Shown piece by piece: positions 1 to 9,100 of a DNA stretch of 45,596 bases; positions within the stretch are counted from its first letter, which is position 1; each line of letters starts with the position of its first letter. The stretch covers positions 1 to 45,596 of the forward strand of contig NZ_JANDHW010000017.1 in NCBI RefSeq assembly GCF_024330105.1, given 5' to 3'. Made by a program: the position numbers and the translations under genes. A model generated the notes under the pieces. That model ran no database searches, had not been told where the DNA came from, and saw nothing but the letters and a program-made list of their open reading frames with translations. Source of the DNA: Coprobacter tertius. Lineage in GTDB: Bacteria; Bacteroidota; Bacteroidia; Bacteroidales; Coprobacteraceae.

Positions 1-366
1 TCTACCGATAATAAAAAACAAACTCCGGAAGAACCTAAGAAAGATGCCGGATCAAGCCTGTTCGCTTTCGTGCAGGATCCTGTAAAACCGTGTCCTACCG
101 AACAGAAAAAAGATTCTACCGATAATAAAAAACAAACTCCGGAAGAACCTAAGAAAGATGCCGGATCAAGCCTGTTCGCTTTCGTGCAGGATCCTGTAAA
201 ACCGTGTCCTACCGAACAGAAAAAAGACTCTACCGATAATAAAAAACAAACTCCGGAAGGACCTAAGAAAGATGCCGGATCAAGCCTGTTCGCTTTCGTG
301 CAGGACCCCGTTAAACCGTGTCCTACCGAACAAAAAAAAGACTCCACCGATAATAAAAAGCAAACT
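1..366 (+). repeat. 114-bp in-frame tandem repeat
   Basis: The unit is 114 bp, exactly 38 codons. Phase marks fall at 1, 115, 229 and 343. Full units are 73-186 and 187-300, with partial units at 1-72 and 301-366. The two full units differ at two bases by eye. The last unit is more diverged and spells Asp-Pro-Val as GACCCCGTT, the same spelling as the first unit of the gene at 45431; inner units use GATCCTGTA. Homogeneous inner units with diverged ends are typical of unequal exchange. Confidence 0.95.
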
Positions 367-408
367 CCCGATACACCTTCTGCTCTCTACCAAAACTTTC
401 TTATTTAA
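1..408 (+). CDS. Secreted 38-residue tandem-repeat protein, 3' end (partial)
   Basis: The frame is open from base 1 to the TAA at 406-408; the 5' end lies outside the window. The protein consists of 38-residue units beginning Q-D-P-V-K-P-C-P, then a Lys/Asp/Glu/Thr-rich hydrophilic stretch, then a short hydrophobic tail S-S-L-F-A-F-V. Each unit has one Cys, in a P-C-P context. The final unit breaks off after K-K-Q-T-P and ends D-T-P-S-A-L-Y-Q-N-F-L-I. I recognise no domain family. The start of a homologous gene at 45431 has a signal peptide, so this product is probably exported. It could be the end of that same gene only if the molecule were circular, which the chromosomal gene content argues against. 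Function is unknown; a disordered, disulfide-capable surface or periplasmic polypeptide is an inference. Confidence 0.75.
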   Translation, partial: STDNKKQTPEEPKKDAGSSLFAFVQDPVKPCPTEQKKDSTDNKKQTPEEPKKDAGSSLFAFVQDPVKPCPTEQKKDSTDNKKQTPEGPKKDAGSSLFAFVQDPVKPCPTEQKKDSTDNKKQTPDTPSALYQNFLI

Positions 409-479
409 TCGGGAGAATTCTCTCTAAATACTCCGAAACACTTAGTTTCATAACGATGTGATGACCATGTGTGATAATA

Positions 480-522
480 CGATAAACCTATCTGAGAAGA
501 CAGGTTTATCGTTTCTTTTTTT
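480..522 (+). terminator. Intrinsic terminator of the repeat-protein gene
   Basis: The arms CGATAAACCT (480-489) and AGGTTTATCG (502-511) form a perfect 10-bp stem with a 12-nt loop, followed directly by a T-rich run. It lies about 70 nt after the stop codon at 408. Confidence 0.85.
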
Positions 523-553
523 AATCATCCTTTCCTTTGTTTTTAACCAACCA

Positions 554-585
554 TTTTATCAATTCAGCTATTTTTATTATGTTTG
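554..585 (+). promoter_or_regulatory. Bacteroidetes-type promoter for ispD-recG
   Basis: A -33-like TTTT at 554-557 is followed after 20 nt by TATGTTTG (578-585), a full match to the TAnnTTTG -7 consensus. The predicted transcript starts near 591, about 20 nt before the ispD start codon. Confidence 0.6.
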
Positions 586-611
586 CTTTCCGATAACAAG
601 TAAGCGACAGA

Positions 612-1283
612 ATGAAAAATTACGTTATTATCGTAGCCGGTGGAAAAGGACTTAGGGTCGGAGGTGATATTCCTAAACAATTCCGTATTATAGGGAAATA
701 CCCCGTGCTGATGCATACTATCAGAATATTTTATCGTTACGATCCCAAAATCGAAATCATTCTAGTGCTTCCGGTTTCACATCAGGAATATTGGAAAGAT
801 CTATGTAAACACTACCATTTCGATATATCTCATCGGATTGCAGACGGAGGAGAAACCCGATTTCATTCTGTAAAAAATGCGCTGCAACTGGTGACCGAAA
901 CAGGTTTGGTAGCCGTTCACGACGGTGTTCGTCCTTTTGTTTCGGAGAAAGTAATCACTACTACTTTTCTTGCCGCAAGTAAAAACGAAGCCGCTATTCC
1001 CGTCATTAAAATTACCGATTCACTTCGAAAAATATCCCCCGACGGCAGTAGTCAAGCCGTTCCGCGTTCGCAATATTGCATTGTACAAACTCCCCAGGTA
1101 TTCGGGAGCAAACTTCTGAAGCAAGCATATGAACAGCCTTTTAGCGAAAACTTTACCGACGACGCATCGGTAGTTGAGGCAATGGGAAACCGAATAAATA
1201 CCGTAGAAGGCAATACGGAAAACATAAAAATAACAACACCGCAAGACCTGCTCTTTGCCGAATTATTATCGCATAATGTTTGA
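612..1283 (+). CDS. ispD: 2-C-methyl-D-erythritol 4-phosphate cytidylyltransferase
   Basis: IspD transfers CMP from CTP to MEP in the cytosolic non-mevalonate isoprenoid pathway. The 223-residue length is normal for a stand-alone IspD. Visible motifs are the N-terminal nucleotide-binding loop VAGGKGLRVGGDIPKQF, the VHDGVRPF segment, TPQVF, TDDAS and the C-terminal EGNTENIKITTP. The ATG at 612 puts the glycine-rich loop at residue 8, as expected. The gene follows a terminator and a good promoter. Its last bases overlap the recG start by 8 nt, so the two are probably translationally coupled. No IspF domain is fused. Confidence 0.95.
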   Translation: MKNYVIIVAGGKGLRVGGDIPKQFRIIGKYPVLMHTIRIFYRYDPKIEIILVLPVSHQEYWKDLCKHYHFDISHRIADGGETRFHSVKNALQLVTETGLVAVHDGVRPFVSEKVITTTFLAASKNEAAIPVIKITDSLRKISPDGSSQAVPRSQYCIVQTPQVFGSKLLKQAYEQPFSENFTDDASVVEAMGNRINTVEGNTENIKITTPQDLLFAELLSHNV

Positions 1284-3369
1284 CCTCGATTCCCGCGATA
1301 TAAAATTTTTACCCGGAGTAGGTCCGCAAAAAGCGGCCTTACTCAATAAAGAACTGGGTATTTATTCTTGCGGCGACCTACTCGGGTATTTTCCTTATAA
1401 ATACATCGACCGCAGCCGTACGTACAAAATTCGGGAAATCGACGGAAATATGCCGTATATACAATTACGGGGAAGAATCACTATATTCGAAACTCAAGGA
1501 GAAGGAAAAAGCCGGCGACTTACCGGTAAATTTACCGACGGAACAGGGGTCATAGAACTTATCTGGTTTAAAGGCATAAAATATATCCTCGAAAAATACA
1601 AAACCGGCGTCGAATATACCGTTTTCGGAAAACCCTCTTTATATGGTCACGTATTCAATATTGCGCACCCCGAAATAGACCCTGTCGAAGCCATCGAGAA
1701 AATACCGGGATTGCAACCGTATTATAATACAACCGAGAAAATGAAAACGCATTTTCTGCATTCGAAAGCATTGCAGAAAATCATGTACCACTTGTGGCAA
1801 ACCATTCAAAGCCCGTTACCCGAGACTTTACCGGCATGGATTATCGCCCGGGCACAGGTTATTTACAGGCATGAAGCCATGCGCAACATTCATTTTCCAC
1901 AATCACCCGATCTGCTCAGAAAAGCCCAATTCAGACTAAAATTCGAAGAACTATTTTATCTCCAGCTCAATATACTGCGTTTTACCCGATTGCAACAACG
2001 TAAACTCGGAGGATTCCGTTTCGATAAAATAGGAAATGCATTCAACGATTTCTACCATACATGCCTGCCATTTGAACTCACCAACGCGCAAAAACGGGTG
2101 TTAAAAGAAATCAGAGCCGACGTGGGAAGCGGGATACAAATGAATCGTCTTTTACAGGGAGACGTGGGAAGCGGAAAAACATTGGTAGCGCTCATGAGCA
2201 TGCTAATGGCTATCGATAACGGATTCCAGGCCTGCCTGATGGCCCCTACCGAGATATTGGCCACCCAACATTTCGAAACAATTAGCGAACTGGTAAAAAA
2301 AATAGGATTACGAGTTGAGTTACTTACCGGTTCTACTAAGAAAAAAGATCGGGAACGGATACACGAAGGGTTGCTCAACGGAGATGTGCACATAACAATA
2401 GGTACGCACGCACTGATAGAAGATACCGTAAATTTTTTCAACCTCGGTCTCGTCGTTATCGACGAACAGCACCGGTTCGGAGTAGCGCAACGAGCCAGGT
2501 TATGGAAAAAAAACTCCCGACCGCCACACGTATTGGTAATGACTGCAACCCCGATCCCTCGAACGCTGGCCATGACCGTTTACGGAGATCTCGAAGTTTC
2601 TGTCATAGACGAATTACCTCCGGGCCGGAAGCCGGTACAGACTCTGCACCGGTATGATAATCGCCGGGGCCCTTTATACGACTCCATTCGCAAACAAATA
2701 CAATCGGGCAGACAAGTGTATATCGTTTACCCACTCATACAAGAAAGCGAACATTCAGATCTGAAGAATCTCGAAGAGGGCTATAAACATATTCAAGAGA
2801 TCTTTCCGGAATATAAGGTCTGTATGGTTCACGGAAAAATGAAACCGGCCGAAAAAGAAGCGGAAATGCAAAAATTCGTAGCCGGAAAAGCTCAGATCAT
2901 GGTAGCCACTACAGTCATAGAAGTAGGCGTTAACGTTCCCAACGCTTCGGTCATGATCATTGAAAACGCCGAACGCTTCGGGCTTTCCCAACTACACCAG
3001 TTGAGAGGACGTGTTGGCCGGGGAGCCGACCAATCTTATTGCATACTTATTACTTCGTACAAACTTTCCGAAGAAACCCGCAAAAGGATTGAAATCATGG
3101 TAAGGACAAACGACGGATTTGAAATAGCGGAAGCTGACTTGCAATTGCGAGGCCCCGGAGACATGGAAGGAACACAACAAAGCGGAATCGCTTTCGATCT
3201 TAAAATAGCCAATATCGCACGTGACGGACAAATCTTGCAACTGGCACGGGATATCGCTAATGAAGTACTCGATAAAGATCCCGAACTATCAGCAAACGAA
3301 CATTATATATTAAAAATACAACTACAAAAGATTTTTAAAAAGAAGTTTAACTGGAGCCTAATCAGTTAA
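1276..3369 (+). CDS. recG: ATP-dependent DNA helicase RecG
   Basis: RecG reverses stalled forks and branch-migrates Holliday junctions. The 697-residue length is normal. An N-terminal wedge/OB region starts at the DIKFLPGVG segment. Helicase motifs follow: Walker A GDVGSGKT near residues 295-302, the DEQH box near 396-399, TATPIPRTLA, the QLRGRVGRG arginine-finger segment, and the family-specific DLQLRGPGDMEGTQQSG near the C terminus. I chose the ATG at 1276 (MFDLDSRDIKFL) over the in-frame TTG at 1255, because family members start this way and the ATG overlaps the ispD stop in a typical coupled arrangement. Confidence 0.96.
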   Translation: MFDLDSRDIKFLPGVGPQKAALLNKELGIYSCGDLLGYFPYKYIDRSRTYKIREIDGNMPYIQLRGRITIFETQGEGKSRRLTGKFTDGTGVIELIWFKGIKYILEKYKTGVEYTVFGKPSLYGHVFNIAHPEIDPVEAIEKIPGLQPYYNTTEKMKTHFLHSKALQKIMYHLWQTIQSPLPETLPAWIIARAQVIYRHEAMRNIHFPQSPDLLRKAQFRLKFEELFYLQLNILRFTRLQQRKLGGFRFDKIGNAFNDFYHTCLPFELTNAQKRVLKEIRADVGSGIQMNRLLQGDVGSGKTLVALMSMLMAIDNGFQACLMAPTEILATQHFETISELVKKIGLRVELLTGSTKKKDRERIHEGLLNGDVHITIGTHALIEDTVNFFNLGLVVIDEQHRFGVAQRARLWKKNSRPPHVLVMTATPIPRTLAMTVYGDLEVSVIDELPPGRKPVQTLHRYDNRRGPLYDSIRKQIQSGRQVYIVYPLIQESEHSDLKNLEEGYKHIQEIFPEYKVCMVHGKMKPAEKEAEMQKFVAGKAQIMVATTVIEVGVNVPNASVMIIENAERFGLSQLHQLRGRVGRGADQSYCILITSYKLSEETRKRIEIMVRTNDGFEIAEADLQLRGPGDMEGTQQSGIAFDLKIANIARDGQILQLARDIANEVLDKDPELSANEHYILKIQLQKIFKKKFNWSLIS

Positions 3370-3723
3370 TCCGTTAAACGCGATTCATTATTCAGGAAAC
3401 AAATCATGACTCCTTTTTCCCCGAATATATTTCCCTGAAATATTCGGATAACCGGATATTTTACACTAAATGAGGCTATCATATATCTAAAAATCAGACT
3501 CTCTATTCTTCTTTTTCAAACAGCGAGCAAACGCAACTCAAATCTAAAAAAGAAGAAAAAATAAACAGATACAATTTTCTTAATCATAAAAACATTATCT
3601 TCGCAAAAGATTTAAAATTTTCCCGAAACATTATAAGAGTATTATTTCACGCTGGTACATAAAAAATTATATCTTTCTGAGATATATCTTCGGTTTGGTG
3701 TCATATTAAAATATTCCCTACGC
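3370..3723. other. AT-rich intergenic region with a weak hairpin
   Basis: This 354-bp stretch holds no convincing ORF. An 8-bp inverted repeat, CCGAATAT (3421-3428) and ATATTCGG (3440-3447), could end recG transcripts but lacks a strong T tract. TATCTTCG at 3596-3603 is one base from the -7 consensus and could serve the downstream methyltransferase, though no good -33 box is visible. Confidence 0.4.
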
Positions 3724-4491
3724 ATGAAAGTCAGAAACCCGATAGACCGGGACGATTTAAAAATAAAGAAAAAAGACAAGGTTCTTGAAGTAGGTAGCGG
3801 TCATAATCCCACCTTCCGCTCTGATGTTGTTGTCGATAAATATATAGACTCGAATTATCATCGGAGTGATAATATCATGATATATCCTCACCAGGCGTTT
3901 ATAAATGCCGACGGTGCCAATATGCCTTTTAAAGACAAAGAATTCGATTACGTGATTTGCAATCAGGTAATCGAACATGTAGATGATCCCCTGCTTTTCG
4001 TAAAAGAATTGCAACGCGTAGCCAAAAGAGGATATATAGAATTACCCAGTTTGATCGGTGAATCGTTATTCCCTAAAAAATCGCATAAATGGGTATGTCT
4101 CGAAATAGATAATAAACTCGTATTTTACGAAAAAGATAAACTGCCGAAATTATATCCCGATTATGGTCGTACATTTCTGAATTTTTTACCCTACCAGAGC
4201 TTAGCTCTGAGAGTCTTCCATTTATCATACCACCAATCTGATTTCATCAAATACGAATGGAAAGATACAATCGATATTATCGTAAATTCAGAAGACCCCT
4301 ATTATAAAAACTATTTTCTGGAACCCTGGAGTGAAGAAATGAGCCAAAAGATATTCCCGGTTCGTTCTCTTTTCTGCGATGTACGTATATTTATTAAAGT
4401 AACGACACATCTTATAAAAGGAATGATTAACAGAAGATTACACTCACAATCGCCTATTTCCCTCGAGGAATATAAAAGCATGCGCAAATAA
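3724..4491 (+). CDS. Class I SAM-dependent methyltransferase (Methyltransf_11-like)
   Basis: The protein has 255 residues. Motif I is VLEVGSGHNP near residues 20-29, a Gly-rich SAM-binding loop. A DGANMPF segment follows (motif II/III region), then CNQVIEHVDDP, typical of motif IV in small-molecule methyltransferases, then RVAKRGYIELPS. There is no signal peptide or membrane segment. The C-terminal third, rich in Tyr and Phe, shows no domain I recognise. Substrate is unknown; similar proteins occur in glycan and lipid modification clusters, but there is no such cluster here and the gene appears to be transcribed alone. Confidence 0.75.
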   Translation: MKVRNPIDRDDLKIKKKDKVLEVGSGHNPTFRSDVVVDKYIDSNYHRSDNIMIYPHQAFINADGANMPFKDKEFDYVICNQVIEHVDDPLLFVKELQRVAKRGYIELPSLIGESLFPKKSHKWVCLEIDNKLVFYEKDKLPKLYPDYGRTFLNFLPYQSLALRVFHLSYHQSDFIKYEWKDTIDIIVNSEDPYYKNYFLEPWSEEMSQKIFPVRSLFCDVRIFIKVTTHLIKGMINRRLHSQSPISLEEYKSMRK

Positions 4492-4999
4492 GAAATAAAT
4501 TATGCTATAAATAGGTATTATTTATTATAATTCCTGATAGATTTACAAAATAGTTTATCTCTCTTTTGAGATATAAACAACTGATTTCAAACTCGATAAA
4601 TACATAATAAAATTTACCGCCCGTCCTCCTCAACAGGCAGAAAATTTTTTTAATCCTATTTTTCTAAAGTATTAAATTCTGAAAATATGCTGTAAAACAT
4701 AAATCAATATAATATACAGATTATAAAGTACTTATATTAAAATAAAAAGAGTACACAAAAATAACATACATAAATTTTGTTAATGCACAGATATAAATAA
4801 AGGATTAAATCGTTATCTTTGAGGAAAATAAATCAGACTCTGCTAATACTTAAAATACAGGTTCTAATGATATTTCGGAACAGAATATATAAAAATTCTT
4901 CCTTTTATTTTTAATGAAAGAGAATATTTTCCGAAAAATTTCAAGCCTCGTCGCAGAGAATTAAATAGATTTCTAATTTGTTAATAATTTTGCTATATA
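4492..4999. other. AT-rich intergenic region upstream of the M23 peptidase
   Basis: 508 bp without a convincing ORF. TATCTTTG at 4814-4821 is a perfect -7 box but lacks a matching -33 at 19-21 bp; if used, the peptidase mRNA leader would be about 170 nt. TAATTTTG at 4985-4992 also fits the -7 consensus but lies too close to the start codon at 5000. I see no terminator or conserved RNA here. Confidence 0.35.
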
Positions 5000-5932
5000 A
5001 TGAATTTTACCGGATTTAGGAAACTGATAATCGCCTCATTGCTTATCGCCCCGACAGTGGCTATGGCACAAAAGAACGACTCAGAGCCGTTAAATAATAT
5101 TCATAACAGACAACACAAAGATTTACTGGCTGATCAACGTAACATACGTAAAGAAATAAATCTTATCGATTCCCTCACCTTTGCCCGAAAGCTACAACAG
5201 GAAGCCGAAGCCTATCCGGCCATCGAATTATACGGAGACGACTGGAATAACGAGTGGGTTAACCCCTACAATAAAACAATGGCCCAAATGCCCGATTCTT
5301 TCTCCATTAACGTATCTAACTATTGCATGCCTGTACCGGGTCACAAAACATCCGATTACGGATATAGGGCCCGTTATCGCCGTATGCATAAAGGAGTCGA
5401 CCTCGCGTTGCATGTAGGAGATACCGTAAGAGCCGCTTTCTCGGGAAAAGTACGTATCACAAAATACGAGGCCAGAGGATACGGATATTATGTATTGCTG
5501 CGTCACTCTAACGGGCTGGAAACAATCTATGGTCATCTATCGAAAATACTCGTTCGACCCAACCAGATCGTTAAGGTGGGAGAACCCATTGCTCTCGGAG
5601 GCAACACCGGACGTTCCACCGGGCCCCATCTTCATTTCGAAACACGTTTTCTGGGAATGAGTATAAATCCGAATGAAATATTCGATTTCGTAAATCAGGT
5701 TCCCCATACCGACACCTATGTTTTCCATACCCATAAAGAAAACAGTTCTGTAAAACAGGCTATGGCAAAAGGAAACAACGGGACTAAATATGTGACTTAC
5801 AAAATACGTAAAGGCGATACGTTATCTTCGATCGCCATTAGGCACCGTACGACGATAACGCAATTATGCCGTATTAATCATATCAGTAAATCTACCAAAA
5901 TAAAACCGGGTCAGATACTGAAAATAAAATAA
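5000..5932 (+). CDS. Secreted M23 (LytM-type) endopeptidase with C-terminal LysM
   Basis: A 310-residue envelope protein. The signal peptide covers about residues 1-23 with cleavage after A-M-A before Gln, common in Bacteroidetes. The M23 domain spans roughly residues 105-230 and has the zinc motifs HKGVD (H130, D134) and HLHFE (H210, H212), so the core catalytic residues are present. A LysM peptidoglycan-binding repeat ends the protein (YKIRKGDTLSSIA to KPGQILKIK, about 266-310). The likely role is cleavage of peptide cross-links during growth or division. The gene is followed by a separate promoter for carB and seems monocistronic. Confidence 0.9.
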   Translation: MNFTGFRKLIIASLLIAPTVAMAQKNDSEPLNNIHNRQHKDLLADQRNIRKEINLIDSLTFARKLQQEAEAYPAIELYGDDWNNEWVNPYNKTMAQMPDSFSINVSNYCMPVPGHKTSDYGYRARYRRMHKGVDLALHVGDTVRAAFSGKVRITKYEARGYGYYVLLRHSNGLETIYGHLSKILVRPNQIVKVGEPIALGGNTGRSTGPHLHFETRFLGMSINPNEIFDFVNQVPHTDTYVFHTHKENSSVKQAMAKGNNGTKYVTYKIRKGDTLSSIAIRHRTTITQLCRINHISKSTKIKPGQILKIK

Positions 5933-5965
5933 ATACAACGAAAACATAAAATTTATATTTAAAAA

Positions 5966-5997
5966 TTTGAATAATATAAGTACAACCCGTACCTTTA
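5966..5997 (+). promoter_or_regulatory. Bacteroidetes-type promoter for the carB leader
   Basis: TTTG at 5966-5969 is followed after exactly 20 nt by TACCTTTA (5990-5997), one base from the -7 consensus. The predicted start site is near 6003, which puts a 38-codon ORF and an intrinsic terminator in the leader before carB. Confidence 0.75.
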
Positions 5998-6025
5998 CAC
6001 AAATTTTGAAAATATAAAATTATAA

Positions 6026-6142
6026 ATGAGCAATACACTAAATAAGATAGGAGCACATCACTCTTTCTTGTCGCAATACGACAGTGTATTTCCGTTTTTT
6101 CCCGATAATAATTTTATTATATATAATGCGTTGGCTTTTTAG
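6026..6142 (+). CDS. Putative carB leader peptide (38 aa)
   Basis: ATG at 6026, 38 codons, TAG at 6140-6142. The C-terminal half is rich in Phe (six in all) and includes SVFPFFPDNNF, encoded by a U-rich stretch at about 6088-6100. The last codons run through the 5' arm of the terminator at 6125-6158 and the stop codon falls at the loop and 3' arm. A ribosome completing this ORF would therefore prevent the terminator from folding. There are no Arg codons. The layout matches the E. coli pyrBI leader (pyrL), where a U-rich pause site encodes a Phe run and coupled translation senses UTP. That this ORF is translated is an inference. Confidence 0.55.
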   Translation: MSNTLNKIGAHHSFLSQYDSVFPFFPDNNFIIYNALAF

Positions 6143-6158
6143 TCGGCGCATTTTTTTT
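6125..6158 (+). terminator. Attenuator-type intrinsic terminator in the carB leader
   Basis: The arms are 6125-6135 and 6142-6152, an 11-bp stem with three G-U pairs and a 6-nt loop, continuing into a T run to 6158. It lies between the promoter at 5966 and the carB start at 6199, so it must be bypassed for carB expression. Confidence 0.8.
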
Positions 6159-6198
6159 ACCAAAACAAAAATATGTGAACTAAAAATATATCAAACCT

Positions 6199-9100
6199 AT
6201 GCAGAAATCTATTAAGAAAGTCCTGGTACTCGGGTCGGGAGCTTTAAAAATCGGTCAGGCCGGAGAATTCGACTACTCCGGTTCCCAAGCGTTAAAAGCC
6301 TTACGAGAAGAAGGGATAAAAACCGTATTGGTAAATCCCAACATTGCAACAATACAGACTTCTGAAGGCATCGCCGATAAAGTATATTTTCTGCCGGTAA
6401 CCCCTTTTTTCATTGAGGAAATTTTCAAGAAAGAAAATCCCGACGGGATATTACTGGCATTCGGAGGTCAGACGGCACTCAACTGCGGTGCCGAATTGTA
6501 TAATAAAGGTATCCTGAAAAAATATAATGTAGAAGTTTTGGGAACTTCGGTAGAAGCGATCATGAGCACCGAAGACCGTGATCTGTTTGTAAAAAAACTC
6601 GACGAAATAGAGGTAAAAACTCCGAAGAGTATCGCGGTTGAATCCATGGACGACGCACTTAAAGCAGCCGATGAAATCGGATTTCCAATCATCATCCGCT
6701 CGGCTTATGCCTTAGGAGGAATGGGCAGTGGTTTCTGCAACAACCGACAAGAATTGAAAGAGTTGGCTGAAAATGCCTTTTCTTACTCTAACCAGATATT
6801 AGTGGAAGAATCTCTGAAAGGTTGGAAAGAAATCGAATTTGAAGTCATCAGAGATAAAAACGATCATTGCTTCACTGTAGCGAGCATGGAAAATTTCGAT
6901 CCGCTGGGGATTCATACCGGTGAAAGTATCGTTGTCGCACCCACTTGTTCGCTCGACGAAACAGAACTTACCCTGCTACAAGAATTATCTAAAAAAACAA
7001 TACGCCATCTCGGTATCGTCGGAGAATGTAATATACAATATGCGTTTAACTCGGAAACAGACGATTACCGCGTAATCGAAGTAAATGCCCGGCTGAGCCG
7101 TTCTTCAGCACTGGCATCGAAAGCTACCGGATATCCTTTGGCATTTGTAGCCGCAAAACTGGCTTTGGGTTACACTCTCGACCAGATAGGTGAAATGGGC
7201 ACTTCAAACTCAGCATATGTTGCTCCTTCGCTCGATTATCTCATTTGTAAAATCCCCCGTTGGGACCTGAGCAAATTTGTCGGTGTATCGAGGCAGATCG
7301 GTTCGAGCATGAAATCGGTAGGAGAAATCATGTCTATCGGTAAAAGTTTCGAAGAAATCATACAAAAAGGCCTTCGCATGATCGGTCAGGGAATGCACGG
7401 ATTCGAAGGAAACAACGACCTCGAGTTCGATAATCTCGATCAGGAACTGGCTAACCCCACCGATTTGCGTATTTTCGCTATCGCAACGGCGCTCGATAAA
7501 GGATACAGTATCGATAAAATCCACGATCTGACTAAAATAGACAAATGGTTTTTGGGTAAACTCCAAAATATCCACAATTATAAAGCCAAACTACGACAGT
7601 ATAAAAAAATAGAAGACCTTCCTGCAGATGTTCTCCTCGAAGCAAAACGTCTGGGATTTTCAGACTTCCAAATCGCCCGCATCATCGAAAATCCTAAAGG
7701 AAACATGGAAGCCGAAAATCTGCGTGTACGTGCGCACCGCAAAAAAAACGGAATTCTTCCCACTGTAAAACGGATCAACACGGTAGCTTCGGAACATCCG
7801 GAACTCACCAATTACCTGTATATGACCTACGATGGCACCGATCATGATATTCCTTATTATAAAAACGATAAATCGGTCGTTATCCTCGGGTCGGGCGCAT
7901 ACCGTATAGGTAGTTCGGTCGAATTCGACTGGTGCTCGGTAAACGCTGCACAAACAGCACGGAAACTGGGATATAAATCGATTATGGTTAACTACAATCC
8001 CGAAACCGTTTCGACCGATTACGATATGTGCGACCGGCTGTATTTCGACGAACTTTCGTTCGAACGGGTACTCGACGTAATCGACCTCGAATCACCGAAG
8101 GGTGTCATCGTATCGGTCGGCGGCCAGATACCGAATAACCTGGCTATGAAACTCCACCGCCAGCAAGTGCCTATTTTGGGAACATCACCCATCTCGATCG
8201 ACCGCGCCGAAAATCGTCATAAGTTTTCGAGTATGCTCGACCAACTCGGAATCGATCAGCCTGCTTGGAAAGAACTGACCAGTATGACCGAAATCGATGC
8301 CTTTATCGACCGGGTTGGATTCCCTGTACTGGTACGTCCCTCTTACGTACTTTCGGGAGCAGCGATGAACGTTTGCTACGACCGGGAAGGTCTCGAAAAC
8401 TTCCTGAAACTGGCTGCTCATGTCTCGAAAGAATATCCGGTTGTCGTTTCACAATTCTTACAGAACGCCAAAGAAGTAGAATTCGATGCCGTAGCCCAAA
8501 ACGGAGAGGTCGTAGAATATGCGATCTCCGAACATGTAGAATTTGCCGGTGTACACTCGGGCGATGCGACACTGGTTTTCCCGGCACAAAAAATTTATTT
8601 CGAAACAGCCCGACGCATTAAAAAGATCAGCCGCCAGATTGCTCGCGAACTTAATATCAGCGGTCCGTTTAACATTCAGTTCCTTGCCAAAAACAACGAT
8701 GTGAAAGTTATCGAATGTAATTTACGCGCTTCCCGCAGTTTCCCCTTCGTTTCGAAAGTGCTCAAACGCAACTTTATCGAAACGGCCACACGCATCATGC
8801 TCGACGCGCCTTATGCCAAACCCGATAAAACCGCGTTCGATGTAGAATGCATCGGGGTAAAAGCATCGCAATTCTCTTTCGCACGGTTACAGAATGCCGA
8901 CCCTGTATTGGGAGTGGATATGGCCTCTACCGGTGAAGTAGGATGCATCGGCGACGATTTTAACGAAGCCCTGCTTACCTCGATGATCTCGGTAGGTTAC
9001 AAAATTCCGGAAAAATCAATTATGGTATCTTCGGGTTCGGCAAAATCAAAAGTCGACCTGCTCGATCCTACACGTCAGTTAGCCGAAAAGGGATACGAAA

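Noticed and set aside
1-366. CRISPR array
   Set aside because: The 114-bp repeats are contiguous, in frame and coding, with no spacers and no cas genes.
458-655. 65-codon ORF before ispD
   Set aside because: It runs through the terminator and ispD promoter and overlaps ispD in another frame; no family resemblance.
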